From contig NZ_JAKNRW010000027.1 in the NCBI RefSeq assembly GCF_023072615.1, positions 1 to 64,000 on the forward strand: a DNA stretch of 64,000 nt. Reading direction: 5' to 3'. A program made the translations under genes and the position numbers. This DNA is from Pseudomonas violetae (lineage in GTDB: Bacteria; Pseudomonadota; Gammaproteobacteria; Pseudomonadales; Pseudomonadaceae). Shown in pieces: positions 17,647 to 26,340 of this stretch. Position 1 is the first letter of the stretch, and every line of letters begins with the position of its first letter. The notes below the pieces were generated by a model. The model was given only the letters and a program-made list of their open reading frames with translations, was not told where the DNA came from and ran no database searches.

Positions 17647-19086
17647 TCAAAAACCGGCCGCTGTTTCTTGGCACAGCTGGGTGGCGAGCATGCCCAGTGT
17701 CATCAAGGCACGCTCCGCTTCGCGGTTCCAAGGAACGCCACAGTTCAGCCGGATGCAGTGGTTAAATTGCTCGGTGTTACTGAAAATCAGCCCCGGGGCA
17801 ATACTGATCCCCTGCTGCAACGCCCGCACGTGCAGCTCCTGGGTGTTTACTCTTCCCGGCAAGCTGACCCACAGAATGAAACCACCGGTGGGCCGGGTCA
17901 TCTGCGTGCCTTCGGGAAAGTACTGCTGGACGGCCAGCTGAAAAGCACTGAGGTTCTTGCGATATTCCTGGCGGATGTAGCGCAAATGCCGATCGTAGCC
18001 ACCGTTTTCCAGATAAGCAGCAATGCCCATCTGGGTGACGCTGCACGCTGAATGGGTGCTAAAGGTCTGCAGACGCTGGATTTCCTGCTGGTATTTGCCA
18101 GCAATCATCCAACCGATGCGGACTCCGGGCGACAGGGTCTTGGAAAAGCTTGAGCAATAGATCACCCGATCCAGCCGGTCATAGGCCTTGAGCGCCTTGG
18201 TGCGACCCTGCTCAAACATGAGTTCGCCATAGATATCGTCTTCAACGATCTGGATATCGAAGTCCGACGCCAGGCGAAGCAATTGCTTCTGGCGTTCCTC
18301 CGGCATGGTTCCGCCCAAGGGATTGCTCAGGCGTGTGGTTAAAACCAGCGCCTTGATCGACCATTGGTTGGCGGCCAGCTGCAGGGCTTCCAGGCTCATG
18401 CCGGAGGCGGGGTCACTCGGAATTTCGATGACCTTCAGACCCAGCAGATCAGCCAGTTGCAGCAACCCGTAGTAGGTAGGCGACTCAGCGGCAATCAGGT
18501 CGCCCGGCCGGGTCAGCACGCGCAAGGACATCTGCAGGGCGTCGACGCAACCATGGGTGATCACCACTTCCGAGGGATCGACCACCACCCCGGCATCACG
18601 CATGCGAATCGCCACCTGGCGCCGCAACGGTTCAAAGCCTGGGCTAAACATGTAGCTGAAGGCCCGCGGGCTATGGAACCGCGTAACCTTGGCCAACTGC
18701 TGATGCAGCGCCCGCACCGGCAGATAATCGACGCTCGGTACCGCCGCGCCCAGGGGAAATACCCCTTCGCGACGGGACTCGACTAATACCTGTTGAATGA
18801 TGCTGCTGCGCGTGACCAAGCCAGGGCGTTCGACCCTGGCGATGTCCGGGGTTGGCGCAGTCAGGGCCGGGGTTTGGTGCACGTAATAGCCGGACTGCGG
18901 CCGGGCACGAATCAGCCCCTGATCCTCGAGATTGGCGTAGGCCTGCAACACGGTTGCGTGACTGACGTTGAGCTGCGAACTCATCTTGCGCACCGAAGGC
19001 ACGCGCTCCCCCGGTTGATAGACACCACGACGGATGTCTTCGGCCAGTTGTTGAGCAATACGTTGGTACAGCAGGAGATTGGTCAT
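17647..19086 (-). CDS. MocR-type regulator (GntR winged helix fused to aminotransferase fold)
   Basis: 479 residues. Residues 1-75 are a GntR winged helix (YQRIAQQLAEDIRRGVYQPG, PSVRKMSSQLNVSHATVLQAY). Residues about 105-470 are a fold-type-I aminotransferase domain with Lys316 in SFSKTLSPGVRIGW as the PLP-binding lysine. MocR regulators sense PLP or an amino compound and usually control neighbouring metabolic or transport genes; here no obvious partner is adjacent, so autoregulation or remote targets are likely. The region just upstream carries a pair of direct repeats 21 bp apart (19133-19166), the arrangement typical for MocR sites. Confidence 0.9.
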   Translation of the reverse strand: MTNLLLYQRIAQQLAEDIRRGVYQPGERVPSVRKMSSQLNVSHATVLQAYANLEDQGLIRARPQSGYYVHQTPALTAPTPDIARVERPGLVTRSSIIQQVLVESRREGVFPLGAAVPSVDYLPVRALHQQLAKVTRFHSPRAFSYMFSPGFEPLRRQVAIRMRDAGVVVDPSEVVITHGCVDALQMSLRVLTRPGDLIAAESPTYYGLLQLADLLGLKVIEIPSDPASGMSLEALQLAANQWSIKALVLTTRLSNPLGGTMPEERQKQLLRLASDFDIQIVEDDIYGELMFEQGRTKALKAYDRLDRVIYCSSFSKTLSPGVRIGWMIAGKYQQEIQRLQTFSTHSACSVTQMGIAAYLENGGYDRHLRYIRQEYRKNLSAFQLAVQQYFPEGTQMTRPTGGFILWVSLPGRVNTQELHVRALQQGISIAPGLIFSNTEQFNHCIRLNCGVPWNREAERALMTLGMLATQLCQETAAGF

Positions 19087-19132
19087 GAAGCAGCACTCGA
19101 TTTCACGGGCATTTTATTCTTATGTGACACAG

Positions 19133-19166
19133 TACCGGAACAGTTTAGAAGTGTACGGGGACAGTT
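19133..19166. promoter_or_regulatory. Candidate MocR operator (direct repeats)
   Basis: TACCGGAACAGTT at 19133-19145 and TACGGGGACAGTT at 19154-19166 are direct repeats, 11 of 13 identical, with starts 21 bp apart. They lie 47-80 bp upstream of the MocR start. An inverted pair GTACAGT / ACTGTAC follows at 19183-19189 and 19205-19211. Confidence 0.6.
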
Positions 19167-19235
19167 GCCACAATAGTCGACCGTACAGTGCAGTGTCAGC
19201 AAAAACTGTACTGTTTGTGGGCGAGTTGGCACGCG

Positions 19236-19260
19236 TAAAAAAACCCGGCACTGCCGGGTC
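19236..19260 (-). terminator. Rho-independent terminator of the OmpA/DUF4398 operon
   Basis: On the minus strand ACCCGGCAG / TGCCGGGT forms a tight GC stem followed by seven T. It lies about 80 bp after the OmpA-family stop and before the MocR gene. Confidence 0.9.
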
Positions 19261-19283
19261 GTCGTAGCTGTCGAGTGAAACGA

Positions 19284-19340
19284 GGCTGCGATCTTTCCAG
19301 GCCCCCTTGAATCACAAGCCAAAGATCAAAAAATTCGCAG
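19284..19340. repeat. Degenerate copy of the GGCTGCGATCTTT repeat
   Basis: GAGGCTGCGATCTTT and a partial inverted arm (AAAGATCAAAAAATTCGCAG) match the second extragenic palindrome family seen intact at 32809-32880 and 38073-38182. This copy is eroded. Confidence 0.6.
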
Positions 19341-20153
19341 TTATCGGGCGGCGCCGAGTTGGCCTTTTTCGTCAGAGAACACAATTTCCACCCGGCGGTT
19401 CTGCGCCCGCCCCCGTTCCGACGCGTTTACGTCAACAGGATACTCATCGCCGTAACCTTCGACCTTGATGCGCTTGTCATCGATGCCAAGGTCCATCAGC
19501 ACATTGGCCACGGATTGCGCTCGATCAAGGGACAATTTGAGGTTTTCCTGCTTGCCACCGGTACTGTCCGTGTAACCCTCGATCCGTACCACGCGTTTGG
19601 GATTGAGCTGCAGGAATTGCACGATCTTCAACACCACGCGATTGGCTGAGCTTTTCAGTTCGGCTTCGCCGGTGTCAAACAACATGTCACCCAAGGTCAT
19701 GACCAGGCCGCGGTCGGTCTGGGTAGTGGCCAGCGCGACAATCTGTTCTTCGAGCCACTTACCCTGCTGTTGCACGCTGAGCAGCTTGGATTCGCGCAGG
19801 GCCAGTTGCAGGCGCTGGCGTTCCAGTTCGAGCTTGGCCGTACGCTCTTCGTTGAGCACCTGATTGGTGTGCTCCCGAGCGATTTCACTGTAGCGCTGGC
19901 TCAGGTAAGCGTAATGGAGCACGTCCGAGCCACTGCCCCAGTAGCTGGACAGACGGTCGGCGCGGGCCAGGGACTCGCCGGCCCGGATCACATCCTTGGG
20001 CGCAATGCGCAGCACGTTGGAGTCTTCCTTGACCTTCTGAAAGTCGACACTGGCCTCTTGCAGTGCCGTCTCACTGTGCTGGCCGGCACAGCCATAAAGG
20101 CTCGCGCAACCTACCAGGATCAATCCACCAACGGTTTTGGACGCAATATTCAT
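19341..20153 (-). CDS. OmpA-family lipoprotein with DUF4398 region
   Basis: 270 residues. The N-terminus has a lipoprotein-type signal with cysteines at 16 and 22 (ASLYGC is the better lipobox). Residues about 30-140 form a charged helical DUF4398-like region, and residues about 155-265 are an OmpA C-terminal domain that binds peptidoglycan (YTDSTGGKQENLKLSLDRAQ, then GYGDEYPV and NRRVEIVF). It probably anchors the outer membrane to the cell wall. Its ATG overlaps the upstream DUF4398 gene's stop by 4 bp, so the two are co-translated and likely form one complex; a terminator follows. Confidence 0.88.
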   Translation of the reverse strand: MNIASKTVGGLILVGCASLYGCAGQHSETALQEASVDFQKVKEDSNVLRIAPKDVIRAGESLARADRLSSYWGSGSDVLHYAYLSQRYSEIAREHTNQVLNEERTAKLELERQRLQLALRESKLLSVQQQGKWLEEQIVALATTQTDRGLVMTLGDMLFDTGEAELKSSANRVVLKIVQFLQLNPKRVVRIEGYTDSTGGKQENLKLSLDRAQSVANVLMDLGIDDKRIKVEGYGDEYPVDVNASERGRAQNRRVEIVFSDEKGQLGAAR

Positions 20154-20506
20154 TGGGCATCTCCCAGTTGCTTACGCAGGCGGGTGATGCGGGTGTTCAG
20201 CACATTCAACTGCTCTTCACTCTTGAGGGTCAGCACCCGTGCTTCGGCCAGGCGTGCATCCAGCTCGGCCTGTTCGGCGCGCATGCGCGCATTCTTGAAG
20301 GACTGATCGTTCATGCTGCCTTTGGCGCGGTTGAACTTGTCTTCGGCCAGTTTCATTTCCGGTACGTCGGCGGCGGTAGCACCCACGGCCTTCGCCTGCT
20401 CGAGTGCCTGCTCGGTCAGGCGCATCTGTTCATTCGGCGCCGGATCGGCTGCACAACCCGCCAGAGCCAGAACGGCCAGGGCAGCGAAAAGAGGTCGAAT
20501 ACTCAC
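20150..20506 (-). CDS. DUF4398 lipoprotein
   Basis: 118 residues. Lipobox LALAGC with Cys18 for lipidation, then a long amphipathic helix (about 25-110) rich in Ala, Glu, Arg and Leu, predicted coiled coil. DUF4398 proteins are small, envelope-located and of unknown function. It overlaps the OmpA-family gene by 4 bp and shares its domain type, which suggests hetero-oligomerisation at the outer membrane inner leaflet. It follows the solute-binding protein gene by 9 bp, so all three may form one operon. Confidence 0.85.
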   Translation of the reverse strand: MSIRPLFAALAVLALAGCAADPAPNEQMRLTEQALEQAKAVGATAADVPEMKLAEDKFNRAKGSMNDQSFKNARMRAEQAELDARLAEARVLTLKSEEQLNVLNTRITRLRKQLGDAQ

Positions 20507-20515
20507 TAAAAATCC

Positions 20516-21334
20516 CTACTGTTTTGGGGTACTGACGGGTTGTTGCTGCTGCAGTTTCCAGCGCTCGATATTGCGCTGCAACGCGGCTTCCGTCAGGCCG
20601 GACGCGGGCAATTCTGTCATCTTTTTAGCCAGCTGTCCGCGCAACCACGGATCGTTGCAGGCGGAGTTGTGAGAAACAGCCAGATACAGCCCGGGTTTGT
20701 CGACCGGTTCAGCACGGGCGACAAGGTCATTGGCCATGCTCAGCGACTGCGCAGCAGCCGTGCCCGAATACCGCCCGGCCAGCACAAATTCCACTTCACC
20801 CAACAGCAGTTTCTGCAATGCCTGAGTCAGGCTGGGCGTGCGGAGCAGGGTCAATTGCTGCTCGGCGTAGGTGCCAAACTGCGGCGTCAATTGAGCCTTT
20901 TCCGATATCGCTCCGGGGTGTTCATGCAGGTCTTGAGCTTCGTTGTAGACCAGCGGCGAATCCTTGCGAGTCCAGACGAGGTAGTCGTTTTCCAGCAACG
21001 GCGGATGAATGTAATCCAGCGACTCGAGCTCGCCGAACGTCAGCGGCGCATCGGCCAGCAGGTCCATGCGTCCGCTACGCACTTCTTCCAGCGCCTGGGG
21101 CCGCTTGCCTGCATAGAGCAGTTCGACCTTGACGCCCAACTGGCCCGCCACTTGCTGCAACAGATCGGCACTGGCGCCGATCAGGTGCTTGGGGTCCTGG
21201 GGGTCTTGCCAGAGATAGGGGGGGGCGTCCGGGCTGCCGGTGACTACCAGGCGCTCGCACTTGCCTGCGGCCATGGACAGAGCAGGTAGCACCGTCAAAC
21301 CCAGCAGTAATGGCCAAGCGAACACCCGCCCCAT
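20516..21334 (-). CDS. Periplasmic amino-acid-type solute-binding protein
   Basis: 272 residues, signal peptide 1-22 (ending ALSMAAG). The mature part is a family 3 extracellular solute-binding domain: VTGSPDAPPYLWQDP, GASADLLQQVAGQLGVKVEL, RSGRMDLLADAPLT. No ABC permease or ATPase gene is nearby, so it may serve a remote transporter or act as a sensory or structural protein linked to the downstream DUF4398/OmpA pair (9-bp gap). Such orphan binding proteins next to envelope lipoproteins are common in Pseudomonas. Ligand unknown. Confidence 0.82.
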   Translation of the reverse strand: MGRVFAWPLLLGLTVLPALSMAAGKCERLVVTGSPDAPPYLWQDPQDPKHLIGASADLLQQVAGQLGVKVELLYAGKRPQALEEVRSGRMDLLADAPLTFGELESLDYIHPPLLENDYLVWTRKDSPLVYNEAQDLHEHPGAISEKAQLTPQFGTYAEQQLTLLRTPSLTQALQKLLLGEVEFVLAGRYSGTAAAQSLSMANDLVARAEPVDKPGLYLAVSHNSACNDPWLRGQLAKKMTELPASGLTEAALQRNIERWKLQQQQPVSTPKQ

Positions 21335-21361
21335 AACTCTTTCCCCTAAAACGTACGCTGC

Positions 21362-21389
21362 AAAAAAAACCCGACCATAAGGCCGGGCT
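21362..21389 (-). terminator. Rho-independent terminator of etfBA
   Basis: On the minus strand CCCGGCC-TTAT-GGTCGGG is followed by eight T, 23 bp after the etfA stop. One G-T pair lies in the stem. Confidence 0.9.
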
Positions 21390-21411
21390 CTTTATAAGTG
21401 AAGTCGCCGGA

Positions 21412-22341
21412 TTAGACCAGCTTCTCCAGCTCAGGGATGGCTTCGAACAAGTCCGCCACCAGGCCGTAATCGGCCACCTGGAAGATCGGCGCTTCTTCGT
21501 CCTTGTTGATCGCAACGATCACTTTGGAGTCTTTCATGCCGGCCAGGTGCTGGATCGCGCCGGAGATACCGACGGCGATGTACAGCTGTGGAGCAACGAT
21601 CTTGCCGGTCTGACCGACCTGCATATCGTTGGGTACAAAACCTGCGTCGACCGCGGCGCGGGAAGCACCGACAGCAGCGCCCAGCTTGTCTGCCAGGGCG
21701 TACAGGTGTTTGAAGTTGTCGCCGTTCTGCATGCCACGACCGCCAGAAACGACGATTTTGGCAGCGGTCAGTTCCGGACGATCGGACTTGGCCAGCTCTT
21801 CGCCAACGAAGCTGGAAGTGCCAGCGTCGTGAGCAGCAGCAACGGTTTCAACCGATGCCGAGCCGCCTTCTGCAGCCACTGGGTCGAAACCGGTGGCACG
21901 CACGGTGATTACTTTTACCGACGCGTTCGACTGAACGGTGGCAATGGCGTTACCGGCGTAGATCGGGCGCTTGAAGGTATCAGCGCTTTCGACCGAGATG
22001 ATCTCGGAGATCTGGTCAACGTCCAGTGCAGCGGCAACCCGCGGCAGAATATTTTTGCCGTTGGAGGTGGCGGCAGCCAGGATGTGGCTGTAACCAGCGC
22101 CCAACTCGGCAACCAGCGGCGCTACGTTTTCCGGCAATAGGTGAGCGTAAGCGGCGTTGTCGGCCACCAGCACTTTAGCCACGCCAACAATTTTCGCAGC
22201 CGCTTCAGCCACGGCGCCAACGCCCTGGCCTGCAACCAGAACGTGGATGTCGCCGCCGATTTTGGCAGCAGCAGCCACAGTATTCAGGGTGGCCGGGGCC
22301 ACTACCTTGTTGTCGTGTTCAGCGATTACCAAGATAGTCAT
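21412..22341 (-). CDS. etfA: Electron transfer flavoprotein alpha subunit
   Basis: 309 residues, typical family length. The C-terminal FAD-binding region is clear: VSGGRGMQNGDNF, GQTGKIVAPQLYIAVGISG and VIVAINKDEEAPIF. With EtfB it carries electrons from acyl-CoA and other dehydrogenases to ETF-ubiquinone oxidoreductase. It starts 2 bp after etfB's stop region on the minus strand, so the pair is one translational unit ending at a strong terminator. Cytoplasmic heterodimer. Confidence 0.96.
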   Translation of the reverse strand: MTILVIAEHDNKVVAPATLNTVAAAAKIGGDIHVLVAGQGVGAVAEAAAKIVGVAKVLVADNAAYAHLLPENVAPLVAELGAGYSHILAAATSNGKNILPRVAAALDVDQISEIISVESADTFKRPIYAGNAIATVQSNASVKVITVRATGFDPVAAEGGSASVETVAAAHDAGTSSFVGEELAKSDRPELTAAKIVVSGGRGMQNGDNFKHLYALADKLGAAVGASRAAVDAGFVPNDMQVGQTGKIVAPQLYIAVGISGAIQHLAGMKDSKVIVAINKDEEAPIFQVADYGLVADLFEAIPELEKLV

Positions 22342-22343
22342 AA

Positions 22344-23093
22344 TTAGATTACCTTCGCTTCGTTTTTCAGTTTCTCGACCAGTTCAGCTACCGACTTGAC
22401 CTTGATACCCGCGCTGCGTGCAGCCGGCGCTTCGACTTTCACGGTCTTGTTGGTGGAGGCGGTGGAAACGCCCAAAGCATCAGGAGTCAGCACTTCGAGA
22501 GGCTTCTTCTTGGCTTTCATGATGTTTGGCAGGGACGCATAGCGCGGCTCGTTCAAACGCAGGTCGGTGGTGACGATGGCCGGCAGTTTCAGGGAAACCG
22601 TCTGCGCGCCGCCGTCGATTTCGCGAGTCACGGCAACGCTGTCGCCACTGACTTCGACTTTCGAAGCAAAAGTGCCCTGACCGTAGCCGCTCAGTGCAGC
22701 CAGCATCTGGCCAGTCTGGTTGTTGTCGCTGTCGATGGCTTGTTTGCCAAGGATCACCAGCTGCGGCTGTTCCTTGTCGACAACAGCCTTGAGCAGCTTG
22801 GCAACGGCCAGGGAAGTCAGATCTTCAGCGGATTCGACGAGGATGGCGCGGTCGGCACCCAGAGCCAGCGCAGTGCGCAGTTGCTCCTGAGCGGTGGACG
22901 GGCCAACGGAGACGACGACGATTTCAGTCGCAACGCCCTTTTCTTTCAGGCGTACGGCTTCTTCCACTGCGATTTCGCAGAATGGGTTCATCGACATCTT
23001 GACATTGGCGAGGTCGACGCCGGAATTGTCCGCCTTGACGCGAACCTTGACGTTGTAATCAACAACGCGTTTGACAGCTACAAGAACCTTCAT
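22344..23093 (-). CDS. etfB: Electron transfer flavoprotein beta subunit
   Basis: 249 residues. MKVLVAVKRVVDYNVKVRVK and the AMP-binding region ILGKQAIDSDNNQTGQ are characteristic, as is the recognition loop LPNIMKAKKKPLE around residue 190-205 that docks acyl-CoA dehydrogenases. First gene of etfBA, divergent from etfDH across a 548-bp gap. In P. aeruginosa the corresponding locus responds to PsrA, the fatty-acid-sensing repressor; a PsrA-type site in the gap (nearer etfDH) supports the same here. Confidence 0.96.
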   Translation of the reverse strand: MKVLVAVKRVVDYNVKVRVKADNSGVDLANVKMSMNPFCEIAVEEAVRLKEKGVATEIVVVSVGPSTAQEQLRTALALGADRAILVESAEDLTSLAVAKLLKAVVDKEQPQLVILGKQAIDSDNNQTGQMLAALSGYGQGTFASKVEVSGDSVAVTREIDGGAQTVSLKLPAIVTTDLRLNEPRYASLPNIMKAKKKPLEVLTPDALGVSTASTNKTVKVEAPAARSAGIKVKSVAELVEKLKNEAKVI

Positions 23094-23470
23094 GGATTCC
23101 TCGTTACTCTCCGGTGAAAAGAAAGTCGCCTAGGCGAACCTGGCGGTTGATGCTCATCGGGCGCAAGGGCACCTCTAAAAACGCCGGCATACGTGTCAAG
23201 TGACCATCGCTCATAATGTTGATGACCGTTCGTCAGGGGTGACCGGCGAGTCATTCATTATCGCGGCGTGTAAACTGCGCGCCAAACCCGCACTGCGCAT
23301 CACCTTCTACCGCTATAGCCCTGTCTTTAGAGGTGCTCTTGAAACCAACAGTCAGCCTACGGCGAGCGCAAAACCGACCGTATCTTGACCGGAACACCTA
23401 TTCCGGTCAATACGGCAAAATGGCCGTTCATAAGCCGCGTGACTTTGATTTGTATGGGTTTGAGCCAATT

Positions 23471-23484
23471 CAAACAAACGTTTG
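23471..23484. promoter_or_regulatory. PsrA-type operator
   Basis: CAAAC-AAAC-GTTTG matches the PsrA motif G/CAAAC-N2-4-GTTTG/C. Its right end lies 2 bp from the -35 box of the etfDH promoter, a position suited to repression relieved by long-chain fatty acids. The site also includes a perfect CAAACGTTTG palindrome. Confidence 0.75.
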
Positions 23485-23486
23485 TA

Positions 23487-23515
23487 TTGGACGCTGGGAG
23501 TGGTGTAGATATAAT
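23487..23515 (+). promoter_or_regulatory. Sigma-70 promoter for etfDH
   Basis: TTGGAC (23487-23492), 17-bp spacer, perfect TATAAT (23510-23515), directly beside the PsrA-type site. Confidence 0.8.
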
Positions 23516-23641
23516 GCGCCACCCAGAGAGAAAGGTGGTCAATCGTTTGTCCGGTTCGGCGCATTGCGCAGAAATTCATGGACGCGACACCAAACCTCCA
23601 ATTAGAAAAAAAACTGTTGAGCCTTGAGTAGGAGATAACCT

Positions 23642-25306
23642 GTGGAACGCGAATACATGGAATTCGACGTCGTCATCGTCGGCGCCGGCCCCGCTGGTCT
23701 TTCCGCCGCCTGCCGGTTGAAGCAGAAAGCTGCCGAAGCCGGTAAGGAAATCAGCGTCTGCGTGGTCGAAAAAGGCTCCGAGGTCGGTGCACACATTCTC
23801 TCTGGCGCGATTTTCGAACCCCGCGCCCTTAACGAATTGTTCCCGGACTGGAAAGAACTGGGCGCGCCGCTGAACACGCCGGTCACGCGCGATGACATTT
23901 TCGTCCTGAAAAACGCCGACAACGCGCAAAAAATCCCTGACTTCTTTGTGCCCAAGACCATGCACAACGAGGGCAACTACATCATCTCACTGGGTAATCT
24001 GTGCCGCTGGTTGGCCCAGCAGGCCGAGAACCTGGGCGTGGAAATCTACCCGGGCTTCGCCGCACAGGAAGCACTGTTTGACGAAAACGGCGTGGTTCGC
24101 GGGATCATCACTGGCGATCTGGGGGTTGACCGCGAAGGTCATCCAAAAGAAGGCCTGTACACCCCAGGCATGGAACTGCGCGGCAAATACACGCTCTTCG
24201 CCGAAGGTTGCCGTGGCCACATCGGCAAGCAACTGATCAAGCGCTTCAACCTCGACAGCGAGGCCGACGCCCAGCACTACGGCATCGGTTTGAAAGAAAT
24301 CTGGGAAATCGATCCGACCAAGCATCAGCCAGGCCTGGTGGTCCACACTGCCGGTTGGCCGTTGGACATCATGGGCACTGAAAACACCGGTGGCTCGTTC
24401 CTGTATCACCTGGAAAACAACCAGGTGGTGGTCGGTCTGATCGTCGACCTCTCCTACAGCAACACCTACCTGTCGCCTTTCGACGAGTTTCAGCGCCTCA
24501 AGCACCACCCGGTACTCAAGCAGTATCTGGAAGGCGGCAAGCGCATCAGCTACGGAGCTCGCGCCATCTGCAAAGGCGGCCTGAATTCGCTGCCCAAAAT
24601 GGTCTTCAAGGGCGGCGCGCTAATCGGTTGCGACCTGGGCACCCTGAACTTCGCAAAAATCAAAGGCAGCCACACCGCGATGAAGTCGGGCATGCTCGCC
24701 GCTGAATCCGTGGCCGAGGCGCTGTTTGCCGAAAAAGACGGCTCCGAAGAGCTGACCACCTACGTCGAGGCCTTCAAGAAAAGCTGGCTGCACGAAGAAC
24801 TGTTCGCCAGCCGCAACTTCGGTCCGGCGATTCACAAGTTCGGCGCCATCGTTGGTGGTGGTTTCAACTGGCTGGACCAGAACATCTTCGGCGGCAAGCT
24901 GCCGTTCACCTTGCACGACACCAAGCCGGATTACGCGTGCCTCAAGCTCGCGGCTGACTGCAAGAAGATTGATTATCCGAAACCGGATGGCAAGATCAGC
25001 TTCGACAAGCTCAGCTCGGTGTTTATCTCGGGTACCAACCACGAAGAAGAGCAGCCTTGCCATCTGAAGCTGACCGACCCAAGTATCCCGATCAGCAAGA
25101 ACCTGCCACTGTACGACGAACCTGCCCAGCGTTACTGCCCGGCCGGCGTGTATGAAGTGGTGACCAAGGAAGACGGCGAGAAGCGCTTCCAGATCAACGC
25201 CCAGAACTGTGTTCACTGCAAGACCTGCGACATCAAGGACCCTGCACAGAACATCACCTGGGTGGCACCGGAAGGTTCCGGTGGCCCGACTTACCCGAAC
25301 ATGTAA
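23642..25306 (+). CDS. etfDH: Electron transfer flavoprotein-ubiquinone oxidoreductase
   Basis: 554 residues. GTG 23642 is chosen because TAGGAG sits at ideal spacing; ATG 23657 is the alternative. FAD fingerprint VIVGAGPAGLSAACRL near residue 10, and a C-terminal [4Fe-4S] cluster from CPAGVYEV and CVHCKTCDIKDP. The enzyme passes electrons from reduced ETF to ubiquinone at the inner face of the cytoplasmic membrane, linking beta-oxidation and amino-acid catabolism to respiration. It is divergent from etfBA and followed by its own terminator. Confidence 0.96.
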   Translation: MEREYMEFDVVIVGAGPAGLSAACRLKQKAAEAGKEISVCVVEKGSEVGAHILSGAIFEPRALNELFPDWKELGAPLNTPVTRDDIFVLKNADNAQKIPDFFVPKTMHNEGNYIISLGNLCRWLAQQAENLGVEIYPGFAAQEALFDENGVVRGIITGDLGVDREGHPKEGLYTPGMELRGKYTLFAEGCRGHIGKQLIKRFNLDSEADAQHYGIGLKEIWEIDPTKHQPGLVVHTAGWPLDIMGTENTGGSFLYHLENNQVVVGLIVDLSYSNTYLSPFDEFQRLKHHPVLKQYLEGGKRISYGARAICKGGLNSLPKMVFKGGALIGCDLGTLNFAKIKGSHTAMKSGMLAAESVAEALFAEKDGSEELTTYVEAFKKSWLHEELFASRNFGPAIHKFGAIVGGGFNWLDQNIFGGKLPFTLHDTKPDYACLKLAADCKKIDYPKPDGKISFDKLSSVFISGTNHEEEQPCHLKLTDPSIPISKNLPLYDEPAQRYCPAGVYEVVTKEDGEKRFQINAQNCVHCKTCDIKDPAQNITWVAPEGSGGPTYPNM

Positions 25307-25324
25307 CTTGAATGGCTGAACATC

Positions 25325-25350
25325 AAGGCTCCCAACATGGGGGCCTTTTT
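25325..25350 (+). terminator. Rho-independent terminator of etfDH
   Basis: AAGGCTCCC / GGGGGCCTT stem (one mismatch) with an AACAT loop and a run of five T, 19 bp after the stop codon. Confidence 0.85.
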
Positions 25351-25360
25351 GTTGCCTGTA

Positions 25361-26251
25361 TCAGGCGGCGCGTTCTTCGCCGGGGTTACGCTCGAAGTAG
25401 CGTTTGTATTCGCGGCTGAACTGAGAAGTACTCTGGTAACCCACGCGATGCGCCACCTGCGCCACCCCCAACCCTTCAGCTACCAGCAAGGCCTGGGCCT
25501 TGAGCAAGCGCAAGCGCTTGAGATACTGCACCGGCGACAATAGCGTGCTGCGCTTGAAATGCTCGTGGAAAGTCGACGCACTCATGTTCGCGCAACTGGC
25601 CAGGGTCTCGACGTTTAGCGGCTCGGTGTAATGCGCATGCAGATGACTGAGCGATGCGGCGATCCGCGCGAACTGCCCTTGTTGCTCTACCAGCGCCCGC
25701 AGCACATCAGCCTGCGGACCACGCAATGCTACGAACAACAACTCGCGCAACCGCGCCTGGCCCATGATCTGGCATTCCAGCGGATCGTGCAGGCAGCGCA
25801 ACAGACGCTCCACACAATCGCGCATTGCATCGTCGAGCACTGCAGAGGTCATGGATTCGGGTGTCTGTGCCGGAATATGCCGTCCCGGCGCCAAACCCAT
25901 GGCCAGCACCAGCTCACCGAGTAGCACGCGATCAATGGCGATGGACACCCCAAGCATCGGCCCGTCCGGCGCCGAAAACGTTTCGCACTCAAACGGCACC
26001 GGCAATGCCTGAATCAGATAATGCCCGGCGCCGTACTCCAGCGTACGCGGCCCCAGATACGCAAGTTTGCTGCCTTGGGCGATGATCACCAGACTTGGCT
26101 CGTAGATCTGCGGGCCGCGCGCAACGTCACAACTGGCCCGTAACACCTGGACGCCAGCCAACGCCGTAGGGGCGAAGCCATCGCGAGTGGTCAGAGGCTC
26201 AATCAGCGAAACCAGCGTGGCATTGGCATCGAGATGACGGGTTAACAACAT
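25361..26251 (-). CDS. AraC family transcriptional regulator (AraC_N type)
   Basis: 296 residues from ATG 26251; an in-frame ATG at 26293 would add 14 residues and cannot be excluded, as neither has a strong ribosome site. The N-terminal half matches the AraC_N ligand domain (YEPSLVIIAQGSKLAYLG...YGAGHYLIQALPVPFECE). The C-terminal 100 residues hold two helix-turn-helix motifs (LASCANMSASTFHEHFKRST and VAHRVGYQSTSQFSREYKRY). It is divergent from a zinc alcohol dehydrogenase, the layout of E. coli yqhC-yqhD, so it probably activates that gene in response to an aldehyde or alcohol. A 21-bp-spaced direct repeat sits between them. Confidence 0.88.
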   Translation of the reverse strand: MLLTRHLDANATLVSLIEPLTTRDGFAPTALAGVQVLRASCDVARGPQIYEPSLVIIAQGSKLAYLGPRTLEYGAGHYLIQALPVPFECETFSAPDGPMLGVSIAIDRVLLGELVLAMGLAPGRHIPAQTPESMTSAVLDDAMRDCVERLLRCLHDPLECQIMGQARLRELLFVALRGPQADVLRALVEQQGQFARIAASLSHLHAHYTEPLNVETLASCANMSASTFHEHFKRSTLLSPVQYLKRLRLLKAQALLVAEGLGVAQVAHRVGYQSTSQFSREYKRYFERNPGEERAA

Positions 26252-26340
26252 GGGGGAATCTTCACCAAAAAAGTCGCGAAAAAAGGTATGCAAGCATCAT
26301 CGCAGGTCTGGTCACCCATTTGATCAAACGAACGCTGATG

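Larger units (their letters stand above)
23094..23641. other. 548-bp divergent regulatory region between etfBA and etfDH
   Basis: No gene supported. The right half holds a PsrA-type operator and a strong etfDH promoter. The left half should contain the etfB promoter; I found no box pair good enough to call. A leader of about 120 nt separates the etfDH promoter from its start codon. Confidence 0.7.
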
